NCBI RefSeq assembly: GCF_048773025.1
Contig: NC_133559.1
Span: 11,624,501 to 11,688,500, forward strand
DNA length: 64,000 nucleotides
DNA from: Camelus bactrianus
Taxonomy: Eukaryota; Chordata; Mammalia; Artiodactyla; Camelidae
Reading direction: 5' to 3'
Position 1 is the stretch's first letter, and each line of letters begins with the position of its first letter. Under the pieces are notes generated by a model. It saw nothing but the letters and a program-made list of their open reading frames with translations. It had not been told where the DNA came from and did no database searches. Shown piece after piece: positions 38,185 to 48,800 of the stretch. Made by a program: the position numbers and the translations under genes.

Positions 38185-41100
38185 CTTTTGATTATACATA
38201 TGGGAGCAATCTATAACATTTTTCTGAACTTGCTTTTTTAAAATGACTTTTAATTTAAATTTTTTTTAAAAAATCAGTCTTTTGGGGGTAGGTAATTAGG
38301 CATTTATTTATTTATTTATTTATTTAATGGAGGTACTGGGGATTGAACCCAGGACCTCATGCATGCTAAGCACATGCTCTATCACTAAGCTATACCCTCC
38401 CTCTGCAAACTTACTTTTTTTAACTTAACAGTAGATCCTAGTAATATTAGCATATGCAGACTAAGACTCACTTCCATTTATTCCATTCTGCACATGTACC
38501 TTAATTTATTTAACAATCCTTATTAACAGACATACTCATTCCTATAACTTCTTCCCTAAAATATTATAACTGTTTCCTAACTGACCATTCCCTCTCCAGA
38601 GTTTCTCCTTTCTATCCTTTCTGCTCCCTCTTTGCAAAGCTTAACTCTGACTACTCGAAAACCATCAATGGTTCCTCATGGGCTTTATCTGTTCAAGATA
38701 ACCTAGTGGTCAGGTATATGAATTCTAAGGTCAAACAATCCTATGTCCCAATCCTAGCTCTCCTCCTTTTTAGTTATCTTGGGCAGTTCAGTCTCTAAGC
38801 TTCAGTTTCCTTACTTTGCAAAATGAGGGCACCAGCCTCTCAGAGTTGCTATGAGGACTGCATGGGGCAATACCCACAGTGTGCACTCAGTAGGTGGTAA
38901 GCACTATTATCACTCAGCATTGAACCAGGCCACCCTGTATCTACTCCCCGCCCCCCACACACACACAAAGCCCACAGAGGGCAGTATTGAGTAGTGATTA
39001 AGAACATCAGGGACCAAACTACATATCTTCAAATCCTGGCCCTCCCACTTACTTGGGCAAATACTTAACCTTCATATGTTCCAGTTTCCTCATCTGCAAA
39101 ACATAAATAAAGATAGTTATTGTCTATGCTGCATGGGTTTTATGCAGATTAAATGAATTTATTCATGAAAAACATTTAGAACATTGCCTGACACATAGTA
39201 GGTCCTTAATCCTGTGACCTCTAGCTAGACAGTGTACTCCTTTGAGACCAGGTCTAATTTACCTTTGTGTTTCCCCAGAGTACTTGTCATGGCACTTAGG
39301 ATGGTTTATTCATTGGGGCCAGTTCTGCCCACTGACAGTTGCTGAGTCCATCACATGTCATGCCCGATGAATGAATAAGTGAATGCTTGAAAGAAAGGAG
39401 GAAGGGAGAGTAGAATGGAGCCTCCTGAGGGGACAGGAAAACAGCCTCTCCTTCAGTTCTCTAGGCCTTATCTGGGGTAGGAGTCAGAGCAGCTTGGACC
39501 CTTGCACAGAGCAAGAGAGAGGTGAGGGCTGGCACACTTTTTACCAACCCTGCACAATGTGTTCCAGAGCCAACCGCCAGCCACACAGGATACATCAAGC
39601 TCTCCCATGGGCATGAGAAGTTGAACACTTGCACTACGACTGCCAGGCAACAGCCTAGGCACATCTCCAAAGGCTGCTCTGACAGCAGTGGAACAACTGT
39701 GGAGGACAAGGAGAGGACAGAGATGGGCCAGCCTGTCAATGGAAAAGATCAAACGTGTGACTTATTCACTCAGAAAAATGCTGAACATGACTCAGACTCT
39801 GAGGGGCAGGCAGAGTATGATCTTGTCACTCCAGGTGACATGGCACCTGCACTAGTGGCTGAAGGGGAAACGATGTATACACAGGTCTTCCTTAACTTAA
39901 CGGTGAGCTCTTTGGATCAGTATACCTTCCCTCCCCCACTTCCTTCTAGACAATCCTGTATCCTGGATGACTAACCCTTCCAAACTGGGGGCCAGGGGCT
40001 GGGGGCCAGGACCAGTGGCACATGGGTGGAGAACTGTGACTCTCTCCATGCTTACCAACCTTGGAGTCCCTTGGAATGAAGGAACTCATCCTTCAACTCC
40101 CATTCTTGAGCCATAATTGAGGGAGGTGTTGTGAAACCAGAGGTGCTATCTCCACTGCACTAAGGCAGTTCCCACCTTCTGTGTGAAACCAGAACCTGGT
40201 GGGGTGGTCCTTCTCCCCAAGGGTTGAGAGTGAAACTCTGGAAAGCTCTCATTTGGGGATTATGGATAACCTGGTGTTGGTCTGTTTCAGGGAAAGACCC
40301 CCATTCCTCAGGAGAAAGAGAGCTCAGCCACAATCTACTGCTCTGTACAGAAACCTCAGATGGTGAGAACAATTTTCTTTGTATCCTAAGGCCCACAGAG
40401 TGTGGAAGTATTACCCAGATCATTTTAACTGAATGTCCTAGATTCCCACAGCATGGAGTTTAAGTTCCGTTCACTGTGCACCTCCGGACACACTCTATGG
40501 TCAGTATTGAAACAAATATTTCTCATTCACATCTATGTGGCTGAAGGCTGAACATTTCCAATTAACTTAATGATATCTTATATTGATTAATCTTAACACT
40601 GACCAGAATGAGAATGTGTAAACCCAAACACTGTATGATCCATGTATGTTTTTAAATCTGTTTCTAATCCATCAAAAAGGCAACTTTTCAAAACAATTGG
40701 AAATTAGCCAACAGTCTAATATCAAGATTTTTTGGAAAAATGTGCTATTAACTACAATACATTGATTTCATTATAGTGTTAAAAGACATCTTAAGCTTAG
40801 AATTTCCCATTAATAATAATAATAATAATAACTACTTTTACATAAAGTTTTACAGTTTACAAAACAATGACAAACATATTCCCATCTGATCCTTATAACA
40901 CCTCTACAGTGTGCCATCATCCAAATTTTATAGTCAAAGAAGCTAAGATTCAGGAAATTAATTTTGCTTAAGTTCACACAGATAGTAGTTGGAGATTCAG
41001 TATTAAAAACCACAAAGTGTTTTAAAATAATCCTGAAAAATCTTAAACCATTAACTTTGCTCTGAATCTAGTTGTCCACTCCACTTTAATTTTCCTGAAA

Positions 41101-42845
41101 ACATTGGGTCCATTCATACTTTTGCTTTCAAGTCTCCCCCCGAATTCCCTCTTTGTAATATGTTCAAACAAGATTAAAAGAAAAAAAGACAAAAACAAAC
41201 AAACAAAAACCTCTCAAAGTTTTTCTATTATGCTACTTCTCTGTGATTGATGAATCAGTCAGTAGATATTTATTGAACACCTTTGTTTGCCCAGAACTGG
41301 GCTAAGTGCTATGGGGATTTAGATATTTTTAAGACACCATCTTTGACCTTGAAGATTTGTTCTCTATCCTTTTTTGGAGGAGGGTTGGAGCTGATCCAGT
41401 CACCTAGAAGAGAGAAAGTACTCCACATGACCACTTATTACATGTCCAATTCTCAAGGGTTTTTCAGGCATTGGAAATGGTAGATAGCACTGCACTGAGG
41501 TAGACAGGAGAGACTTCATGAAAAACACAACTGGGGTTGGACTTTAAAAAATGGATAGAATTTCTCAGTAAACACTTGTGCAGGAGAGGAGGGTACAGGT
41601 CAGTGGTAGAGTGCATACCTAGCATGCATTAGGTCCTGGATTCAATCCCCAGTACCTCCACTAAAAAAATAAATAAACCTAATTACCTCTGCCCTGAAGA
41701 AATTTTTTTAATTAAAAACAAACAAAAACAAAAAACTTGTGCAGATACTCAGTTCAGTTCAACCATCATGGGTTTATGTCCTGATTACTAGAGCACGGCA
41801 TAATGCCTAGCCGTCTAGGAACTTTATCTGTATTCTTCACTGCTTCTCAAAGCTGCTTGGGCCTGGCCCTTTGTATTTGGGTCAATACTGGTCACTCTTA
41901 AAGCCATGGACATCAGTCCCTGTTCTGAGTTTCAGAATGGCAATGAGTTCCCCCTTGTCTGGGTCAGTTCTGCCTGGCTCCTAACCACCCTAGGCGCTTA
42001 AGACGGGGGAAACACTCTCACCCACGGTGTAAGTGGAAATCAGCGCATTTGCTCAGCCAAGCTCTCGACAGTTTATCCTTTACCTTTGGGATTTTCAGGA
42101 CCAGGAATCCTGGTTCCAGGGCTCCTAAAGCCATTATTTCCCACTTGATCAGGAAATTCTGAAACCTACTTTAGTTATTATTTCTCTGACGTGTGTCTCT
42201 GCACAATATCTCAAAGACGGTTTGTGCTACTCCCAAGCTATTGCTGGTACCTAACTTCCCCTCCTCTCTGCATCAGCTCAGGTCTCATCTGCTCTTTACA
42301 GCCTTCCCTGAACACTCCCAGACAAGGGATCCTCAGAATCCTTGGAACATGGAGGTCTAATGGGCTGGATCATTACCTTGGAACATAACCTCTATCACCT
42401 GAATTATATTTATATAAATGTTTGTATTTTTCTCTAGCTAAGGTAGAGATTGGGATCATTAGACTGTAGCTTCTTGAAAGCAAGGCCTTTTATTGTCATT
42501 TTTGTTACCCTCAATTTGCTGCTCTGAACTGTCTTATGTCTCCCTTTCAGAGAGCCCAGCTCATGGTCCTCACCATAAGGGGATTCTCCATAAATGCTTG
42601 TCATCAGCTTAGTTAATTGCTCTGTCCCTGGGCCAGTCCATATGACTTTACTTTCTATAGAAGGGACCAATCATAGCCTGATCTCACCTTCTTCTCTCTC
42701 ACCAGCACAGGGCCAAAGAAAACCGGTGCCTTCTAAGCTTTATTAATCATATTCTTGTGTGTCTTTCGGCTCACAGGCGGGTCCACTTCCACAACAGAAT
42801 GATCCCGAGTCTCCTGAAATTCCTACCTATGAAAATCTCACCTGA
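24381..42845 (+). CDS. LY9: LY9 (CD229, SLAMF3), complete ten-exon coding region
   Basis: LY9 is a type I lymphocyte surface receptor that binds itself on neighbouring cells and signals through SAP. Coding exons are 24381-24504, 27764-28093, 31398-31673, 32191-32529, 34016-34285, 35686-35790, 36669-36722, 39568-39902, 40291-40362 and 42777-42845, giving 657 codons plus stop; human LY9 has 655. Order of domains: an N-terminal extension plus leader, V, C2, V, C2, a transmembrane helix ([20 protein letters not shown]), a basic stop-transfer KQKRRG, and a tail of about 180 residues with two ITSMs, TMYTQV and TIYCSV, and a terminal TYENLT. The start matches the human N-terminus ([14 protein letters not shown] versus MVAPKSHTDDWAPG). 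All exons are open and every junction is GT-AG. The human tail motif HTLYSVL reads HTGYIKL here. Identity is secure by recalled full-length similarity. Confidence 0.97.
24646..24692 (+). repeat. (GT)n microsatellite in LY9 intron 1
   Basis: A GT run with CACG and CGCG interruptions, that is, alternating purine-pyrimidine sequence of about 45 bases, lies just inside intron 1. Confidence 0.9.
26270..26410. repeat. MIR-family SINE
   Basis: The pattern CTCATCTGAAAAACGGGGCT, GAGGATTAAATGAAGTGA and AAAGTGCCTAATATACACAT identifies a MIR copy in LY9 intron 1. Confidence 0.65.
27764..28093 (+). CDS. LY9: LY9 exon 2 (first V domain)
   Basis: The 330-nt exon starts [14 protein letters not shown] and ends FTLHIYG. 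The V domain lacks the canonical disulfide cysteines, has AGSYQAQIN in the F strand, and an N-glycosylation sequon in SSNVTRN. Acceptor TTTGCAG, donor GTGAGT. Confidence 0.95.
28309..30470 (-). mobile_element. MaLR (ERVL-MaLR) element with both LTRs, antisense in LY9 intron 2
   Basis: Two LTR copies of the MLT1 type in the same orientation lie at about 28309-28697 and 30063-30470. Both show the sequence AGGACACCAGTCATA and a 3'-end match to CACATTCTGAGGTACT. Between them, the 1.4-kb stretch (for example AGCCCCAAAAGTCTTAATCC) resembles MaLR internal sequence. It therefore reads as a complete but decayed LTR-internal-LTR fossil of about 2.2 kb with many changes. MaLRs are about as old as placental mammals. 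Confidence 0.7.
30866..30890 (+). repeat. (AC)n microsatellite
   Basis: An uninterrupted AC run of about 25 bases lies in LY9 intron 2. Confidence 0.9.
31030..31190. repeat. L2-like remnant
   Basis: The sequence ACCAAACATTTATGAGTGCC, CAGACACAGGCCCTGTCCTC and GGATTTCACAAACTGGTGGG follows the familiar old L2 pattern upstream of LY9 exon 3. Confidence 0.55.
31398..31673 (+). CDS. LY9: LY9 exon 3 (first C2 domain)
   Basis: The 276-nt exon runs from [19 protein letters not shown] to TWQFCT. The C2 cysteines lie in ASCNITLIC and [10 protein letters not shown], with a sequon in the first. Acceptor CCCTGCAG, donor GTAACT. Confidence 0.95.
32191..32529 (+). CDS. LY9: LY9 exon 4 (second V domain)
   Basis: The 339-nt exon runs from [16 protein letters not shown] to IILLIYR and closely follows human LY9 (FNTTIISK is conserved). 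The V domain again lacks the B/F disulfide. Donor GTAAGT. Confidence 0.95.
33402..33529 (-). repeat. Camelid tRNA-derived SINE, antisense
   Basis: The reverse complement gives the A-box and B-box order of the camelid SINE; the plus strand shows GGGGATTGAACCCAGGACTC and AAGCTATACCCTCCCCT. It lies 122 bases from the sense copy at 33655. Confidence 0.88.
33655..33814 (+). repeat. Camelid tRNA-derived SINE with target-site duplication
   Basis: A clear copy begins with GGGGAGAAGGTATAGCTCAG. It is flanked by an exact 12-base duplication AGCCCAAAGAGA at 33643-33654 and 33815-33826, showing that it moved by target-primed reverse transcription. Confidence 0.92.
34016..34285 (+). CDS. LY9: LY9 exon 5 (second C2 domain)
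   Basis: The 270-nt exon runs from [15 protein letters not shown] to SGNICP. C2 cysteines lie in CRVSLTC and [10 protein letters not shown]. The donor reads CAG followed by GTTGCT, weaker than the other donors of this gene. Confidence 0.95.
34403..34905. mobile_element. Old DNA-transposon-type repeat
   Basis: The ends GCAGCGTATTCCAATAG and TTATTGGGCAGCACAACG are imperfect inverted complements, and the interior (AACCCACTATATCCAAAATA) is a familiar dispersed mammalian repeat. I think it is a hAT-type non-autonomous element, but the family name is uncertain. Confidence 0.5.
35010..35200 (+). repeat. MIR SINE
   Basis: The pattern ACTAGACGTCAAGCACTA, TTACACAGATAAAGAAACTG, AGACCTTCCCAAGGTCACAC identifies a near-full MIR in LY9 intron 5. 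Confidence 0.75.
35686..35790 (+). CDS. LY9: LY9 exon 6 (transmembrane segment)
   Basis: The 105-nt exon encodes GPQRSTK, a single hydrophobic helix of about 22 residues, and the basic stop-transfer WKQKRRG. The type I topology follows from the positively charged inner flank. Confidence 0.95.
36669..36722 (+). CDS. LY9: LY9 exon 7 (juxtamembrane tail)
   Basis: The 54-nt exon encodes [17 protein letters not shown], matching [17 protein letters not shown] in human LY9. Acceptor TTCTCAG, donor GTAATA. Its small size means it is recognised by homology and phase. Confidence 0.9.
36777..36945 (+). mobile_element. MER5A-like hAT-Charlie element
   Basis: The sequence CCCAAAGTGTGGTCTGCATG, GTTAGAAATGCAAATCTTGG, GTTTTAACAAGATCTGCAGG and GAGAAGCAATGTGC follows the MER5A consensus order. 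It is a small non-autonomous DNA transposon fossil in LY9 intron 7. Confidence 0.8.
38133..38181 (+). repeat. (AC)n microsatellite in LY9 intron 7
   Basis: About 24 uninterrupted AC units make this the longest pure microsatellite in the window and a likely polymorphic marker. Confidence 0.95.
38283..38404 (-). repeat. Camelid tRNA-derived SINE, antisense
   Basis: The plus strand shows (TTTA)n, GGGGATTGAACCCAGGACCT, TGCATGCTAAGCACATGCTC and AGCTATACCCTCCCTC, the reverse complement of the SINE head. Confidence 0.9.
38700..39220. repeat. Two MIR-family SINE copies
   Basis: One copy lies around 38700-38920 (TTCAGTTTCCTTACTTTGCA) and another around 38980-39210 (CCAGTTTCCTCATCTGCAAA, ACACATAGTAGGTCCTTAAT). 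Both are in LY9 intron 7. Confidence 0.65.
39568..39902 (+). CDS. LY9: LY9 exon 8 (main cytoplasmic tail, first ITSM)
   Basis: The 335-nt exon runs from [19 protein letters not shown] to [10 protein letters not shown] and changes phase from 1 to 0. It contains TMYTQV, a TxYxxV motif that binds SAP or EAT-2 in human LY9, and the EYDLVTP segment. The proximal motif HTLYSVL of human LY9 is replaced by HTGYIKL. Confidence 0.94.
40291..40362 (+). CDS. LY9: LY9 exon 9 (second ITSM)
   Basis: The 72-nt exon encodes [19 protein letters not shown] and QKPQM. TIYCSV is the membrane-distal ITSM; human LY9 has TIYCSI. Confidence 0.94.
40813..40831 (+). repeat. (TAA)n microsatellite
   Basis: About six TAA units lie in LY9 intron 9, next to a MIR-like stretch at about 40840-41010 (TTCACACAGATAGTAGTTGG). 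Confidence 0.8.
41225..41520. repeat. L2-like remnant
   Basis: TATTTATTGAACACCTTTG, GAACTGGGCTAAGTGCTATG and CACTGAGGTAGACAGGAGAG follow the usual L2 3'-end order. Confidence 0.5.
41584..41734 (+). repeat. Camelid tRNA-derived SINE with target-site duplication
   Basis: The copy runs from GAGAGGAGGGTACAGGTCAG through TTCAATCCCCAGTACCTCCA to an A-rich tail. ACTTGTGCAG flanks it at 41574-41583 and 41735-41744. Confidence 0.92.
42777..42845 (+). CDS. LY9: LY9 exon 10 (C-terminus and stop)
   Basis: The 69-nt exon encodes [16 protein letters not shown] and TYENLT followed by TGA at 42843-42845. Human LY9 ends with TYENFT. Confidence 0.95.
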   Translation, partial: AGPLPQQNDPESPEIPTYENLT

Positions 42846-43245
42846 AAAGAACAGCAGTTGCCTCCTTTCTCCGCTGGACTTCATAGAGCCTGCGGCTCCT
42901 GCAAACTGAAGCACTTCAGTATTTTCTTTAGTGTCTCAGTGATGCCTGGATTTGACCCTCCCTGTTCCTCTCACGCCCGGTGATTTCCCAAGCACAATAA
43001 CAGATCAGACACAGACTCTTGCTTGGAGTCTCCTGGCTGTTTGTCTCCTTGCAGGCTCATACTGTTTCCTCCTCTCTGCTCAGATGCACACCTCAAAACT
43101 CTGCCAAGAGAATCTGGACCTTTGCATTGTCTGCTAAACTGCTGCTAAGATAAATCTAACAGGTGGTTTCACTTATGGACACAACGATTTAGATGAAATC
43201 ATGTCCTGTAGGATTTTTCAAAATAAAAGGCTAGAAATAACCTTA
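42846..43245 (+). other. LY9: LY9 3' untranslated region
   Basis: The stretch after the LY9 stop reaches an AATAAA polyadenylation signal at 43222-43227. The cleavage site some 15-20 bases downstream is inferred. Confidence 0.6.
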
Positions 43246-44600
43246 ATGTTCATTTAATAGGAATCTAGTTAAATGCATGAAAGTATACCCATGCAATGGC
43301 AAAACCTGCCAATTTTGCAAAGAAAGGAAAGACTAATATGTGCTAATATAGAAAGAGCTCTAGGATAAATTGTTGAATGGCAAGAACAAAGCCCAGGACA
43401 GTGTGTAGGATATGGTACCAGCTGGATAAAAAAAGAAATAAATAGCTAGATGTCTATGTGAATAGAGAAAATTTCTGAAAGGAGATACAAAAAAATCAGT
43501 GACTGCCTCTGGGGAGGGAACTGGGTTGTTGGGTTTGTTGGTCTTTTGGATTTTGGTTTTTTTAATGCATGCTTTTTTATACTGCTAGATTTTTTTTTAA
43601 CCATGTGTATCACTCTTTTGATATATTTTTTAAGTGCTTAAAATGCCTCTTCTGTATAAGCTTCCCATATTTACCCAAAAGAATTTCCTTCCTTATTGTC
43701 AGGTCTGGCTGCAGAACAGCCATAGTAACTCTCTTCTCCTCCAAAGTGTGGCCTCCGCCCTGTCCCCCTGCCAGTCAGTTGCACTGCCCTTGACTTACAT
43801 TCACAACACTCTTATGTGCATTTGTGTAACTCATGCTTTGCAGCCCATTATGGCTTTTAATGCTGGGCTTCTGCTGTCATGCTCTCCTGCACATGGTCCA
43901 TGGAGTCGCGATGTCTTCTGTGACCTGCAGTGGGTACTCCTGGGAGCCAGGCAGTGCTTCGTACACAGCAGGAGCTTAGTTACTGCTTGTTCATTGGCTG
44001 GTCGTTGCCTGGATAGTATCTTTCTAAGGCATTATCTCAGAAGCTCAGCAAACACACGGGATGATGATGATGTACTTTATTACACTCCAGAATAGAGGTT
44101 CCCAAAAGGCCCTGGGCACATAGGGTCTCCTTAGCTCCTTAAATAAATCTGGCCAGTTCAAGATCCACACATCTCAGGACACATGAACGGTCAGCATCTA
44201 CAACGCCCACCATCTCCCATTCCCTCTGCTCACCAGATTCCTTGACTCTGTGGCTCAGCTCCCCCTCCTTTTGCATATATTTTCCTGATTTTCACCCTTG
44301 ACACCTTTTCTGGCATATGGTCTGTCCACATTTGTCTCCAAGAAAAAGCTATTCTGGCCAGCCACGCACCCATGGGGAGAGGGACCAGGTAGGGCATGAG
44401 CGAGTGGCCATCCCATGAGATTAAATGCCTCCCCGGATCCAGGGACCCTAGAATTTGCTGTTCCATAATGAACAAGGCTGGGAGACACTGACAGCTCACC
44501 AGGGAGCCAGTTTCTTCTCCAGCAGGAGTTCAACAGACATGTGTTTATTGATGGCCCACAAGTGCCCTTTGGCTGCTATAGAGGAAAAAGTACTGAATAA
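43246..44600. other. Convergent intergenic gap between LY9 and CD244
   Basis: LY9 and CD244 are transcribed toward each other here. The first few hundred bases after 43246 (ATGGCAAGAACAAAGCCCAG, GATACAAAAAAATCAGTGAC) look like old L1 or similar repeat, and the rest is unassigned. No gene is supported. Confidence 0.45.
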
Positions 44601-44617
44601 AGAGGAGACACATGAAT

Positions 44618-44623
44618 TTTATT
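44618..44623 (-). promoter_or_regulatory. CD244: Candidate CD244 polyadenylation signal
   Basis: AATAAA on the minus strand lies about 1.1 kb after the CD244 stop codon, a plausible 3' UTR length. Other candidates cannot be excluded. Confidence 0.35.
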
Positions 44624-45756
44624 CAAGAAAAAAATTCAGGCTGCTTCTAAATACCAACACAATTTTGTATTAGATTCATACATTAAATACAGAGTAGGGC
44701 AATTGAAGAATCAGATTCCATGCAATATCACCTGTTGGGGTCTCTGAGTAAGATCTCTTCCAGTTCATCCTCCCTTTCTTGGGTTCAGCCAGAGTCTCAG
44801 CCCTGCTCCCCACAGCCCTGTGGAAGGGTCTGTCCTGAAGACTCAGAGGAGCCCAGCATAATGTCTGGTTCCCAATCACTCAGCTGTCTGAGTCCTCCCT
44901 CCATCATGTGCCATGGGGAGCACTCATGGTGGACTCAGAACCTAAATACAGTATTGTTTCTGACTGTGAAAAATGTGTAAAGAAACCAAAGTAGATTCCT
45001 AATAATGTGTTTCTGTAAATCAAACATCATACTATAGACAAAACTTGTCCCACGGCCAGATTATCAAGATGGCATGGGCTCTGGCTGGTTTTCCCACTCA
45101 GAGATGGGCTTGCTTTGCACCGTCTAGTTTCATTCCTGTCCACACTCCTTTGTGACCACCTGGCCAGAAGTAAAGGCTTAATATGTGGTGGAGGAGTTTT
45201 TCCTCTGTGTTTGGGTAAAGCCCAAGCCTGGCCCCTTTGGGGAACCTGCCAGCTGGCTTAAAGCTATTTTGTCCACTTTCACAGAGGGGGCTGGTTCTCT
45301 TCCTCTGAGTCCCCATTATCTTTCCTTCCTCTTTGAAAGATGGCCTGGGCAAGGGAAGGGTCTAGAAATGTGGTCATCCTTGATTAGAGAGGAGGGAAGA
45401 CATATAACAAATTAGGAAACCAGGGGAAGGGAATCTGTATGCTAATAATAACACCACCAAACATTTGCACAGCACTTAAAAGATGACCAGTACTTGGACT
45501 TTCTGGGTGGTCTTTTGTGAACTACCCAATACCTCTACCCACTCTTGTCCGGTCTGTTAAGTTGAGATACTATTTTACGGCCTTGCTCTTATACTGGCTG
45601 TTAGAAATCATTTTCAAAGCAAAATATAGACCATGAACAAACTCCTGTATCCTCTCCAGACTGGGAATCGTTCCAGAGAGTCATGCAGTATCATCCATTG
45701 GACTGGTTCCCAAAGCAGAAGCTGGGCTGTAAGAGAGGGGATAATGGCTGCAGTAA

Positions 45757-45837
45757 CTAGGAATAGACGCAGAAGTTCTCCAGCTCCCTGCGGCTCAGTC
45801 GAGCAGGGTTCTTGGCTTTGGATGCTCTGTTTCCAAC
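45757..45837 (-). CDS. CD244: CD244 last coding exon
   Basis: The exon encodes VGNRASKAKNPARLSRRE and LENFCVYS before TAG at 45759-45757. Its first codon is the valine that completes the fourth ITSM (TIYEEV). Human and mouse have D where this sequence has C in FCVYS. Confidence 0.95.
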   Translation of the reverse strand, partial: VGNRASKAKNPARLSRRELENFCVYS

Positions 45838-48800
45838 CTGCAGAAGAAAAGGAGAAATTCAGGCCCTCCCACTAAAAGATCCTTACAACAACCCTGTGGG
45901 CTCTGAATTATTATTCCCATTCATAGTTCATAAAAGAAGGAAGCTCAGACAGGTGAAGCAAATGACTCAGGGTCAACAGTGTGAAGGACAGGAGAGGCTT
46001 GAATCCAGTTCTTCTGGCTCCAGTTCTAGTGCTTTTTAACCACACTGAGTTTCTTCATGACCCACCTAGACTGCCTCAGCCCACACGGTGTCCTCTACAG
46101 CCCTGGAATGTCCAGTTGGCCTTAATGTGTGGCTACAGCAGAAGTGCCAGGAATCCCAGGGAGGCATCCATCTACCTTCTCCCTTGTGACCCGGTGGCAA
46201 CATCTTTATTGGGCCACAGGTGGAATCTTGGGTGTAATATGAGGCTGATGAGTCAGGTAATCTCCATGCCCTAAATTTTCTAGGTATAAATGGAAAGGAT
46301 AATTCTACCTACCTCATAGCATTCTGTGAGGATTAAATGAGAGTTCACATGAAGCCACTGGTAGGCTACCATATATATAATAAGCCCTCAATAAAACTGA
46401 GTCCTTATTTTCCATTCCCTACATGGCCTGATGGGAATCAATTCATCCACCAGCTCAGTGCTCACATTCATGCAGTGTTTATCCCAACAGCAACTGAAAA
46501 TCATCTATGTCCTAGAATGCTACCCAATTAATTGCTAATTTGAGAAAATCATTTAGATTCATTTATCGTCCCTTCTCTGTTCCCCATCCCCCTACACACA
46601 CACCCTTGGAAAGGAAAGATGTCCAGTGTATGGCCCACAACTGGGAACTCAGTGAGAGTCAAACTCCAAAACAGGATAGGACCTCAGTTTAGACCATCTC
46701 TTTGAACCTCAGTTTCTTTGTCTCTAAAATGAAGATTTGGATTCGAAGGTCCCTAAAATCCCTATAGCACTGAGACTCTATAGATGACTTTTCACAAGTG
46801 TACAACTTCACGTCCATGCTATGAGCACTAAACCCAATCAGAAGGAGTTCCAGAATCTTACCTCTTCATAGATAGTTTTACTGAAGGAAGGGCTGGGGCT
46901 CCTCTTCTTGGATCCAGACTAGAAATTCAGAGGATAAAGAGTATTTAACTTCAAGTTAAGGAATGTCCCGCTCCTAACTCTAATTAGAAAAGGTGCATGC
47001 TCCCCAATGTTCATAGTAGCACTGTATACAATAGCCAAGACATGGAAACAGCCTAAATGTCCATCGACAGATGACTGGATAAAGAAGCTGTGGCATATTT
47101 ATACAATGGAATACTACTCAGCCATAAAAAGGGAATAAAATAATGCCATTTGCAGCAAGATGGATGGACCTCGAGATTGTCATTCTAAATTAAGTAAGCC
47201 AGAAAGAGAAAGAAAAATGCCATACGGTATCACTCATATGTGGAATCCAAAAAAAGAAAAAAGAAAACACTAATGAACTTATCTACAAAACAGAAACAGA
47301 CTCACAAACATAGTAAACGATCTTATGGTTACTGGGGGGGAAAGGCGGTGAGAAGGCATAAATTGGGAGTTCGATATTTGCAAATATTAACTAGTATATA
47401 AAAAATAGATAAACAAAGTTTCTTCTGTACAGCACAGGGAGCTATATTCAATATCTTCAATATCTTGTAGTAACCTATAATGAAAAAGAATATGGAAACA
47501 AATATATGTATGTATATGTATGATTGAAACATTATGCCATACACCAGAAATTGACACATTGTAAGCTGACTATACCTCAATAAAAAGGAAGGAAAGGAAG
47601 AAAGCAAGGGAGTCTCACTCCTAATGTGAGAGGTCCCAAAAGAAACTCGGGGCCCAGAAAGTCCCTGAAGTATCCTCAGCCAGAAGTGAATAGCATTTTC
47701 TACCCTGGGAGTAAACAAGGGTGTTTCTGGTCTCCAAAGAAGGCACAATGCATACTTGCCTATGATATAACATTTCTGAGCCAAAGTCAGAATTTAGTAT
47801 CCCACACCCACATACCCCTAAAATTCATACATACCCCTATTCCCAGCATACACACACACACACACACACACACATCCTTCAGACAAATCTAATACAAATA
47901 CTGCCTCAAACCATGTATCTCTTCAACACGTAGCATACATAAACACCCCCTGGGTAAAGAATTCCGACACATACGTAAGTACCAACCCTAGCACATACTC
48001 TGAACATGGAGAAGCACTGCACACACTGATCTCAGAGGCACTTTCAGTAGTATACAGAGTCTCCATAACATAATACTGAACCATGTGATCATGGTGCCTG
48101 TGACCATCTATACGTCCATGAATTACAGCATACAATTCAAAAATAAATACCTCTCATGGTGGAATCCAAGTTGACTGGATGACTTATTGGAAGAAGGGTG
48201 GACAAAACATCTGAAAGTCTTCCCGAACCTCTTCCCCATTTGACACAAACACATGATTCCTGACCTGCATATACTCCGCACTTCCACAGTTTGGCAGACT
48301 CCCAACTTCCCATACCACCATGGTAAGGTTTTGGCTTCATAATGTGACTCCAGCCTTGGAAATATCATTCTTCCCACTTCCCTCCCTCCCACCCAAAGTG
48401 GAAAGATGCCTTTGGGCACTAAGATATCCAACTTTGTGCTTCCAGGCACACATAACAGCTGTGAGCTCAGCTTGGAGCAAGATTCAAAGGGACCTTGACT
48501 GGTTGCCTTGGCCTGGAGGCCTCCACAAACAGGTGACTGGTCAGAACCTTTGTCTGATTCCCTGAAAGTCAACATTGTGTATCTCTAAGTCCAATCTAAC
48601 CCTCTAGCTCCAGGCTATATGCCCTGGAAACCTCACCAGTATCTCTCACTGTAGCCTCAACTGGTCTACTGAGGACTCCATGGTCCCTCAGCACAAACCA
48701 CCCCCTTGTGTCTCTGATTGCCCTCTGCCTCCCAAAGAAACTCTTGGAGACGCCTTCAATCCACTCTTCTCCTAGACTCAGAGCTGCTCTTTTTCTCCAA

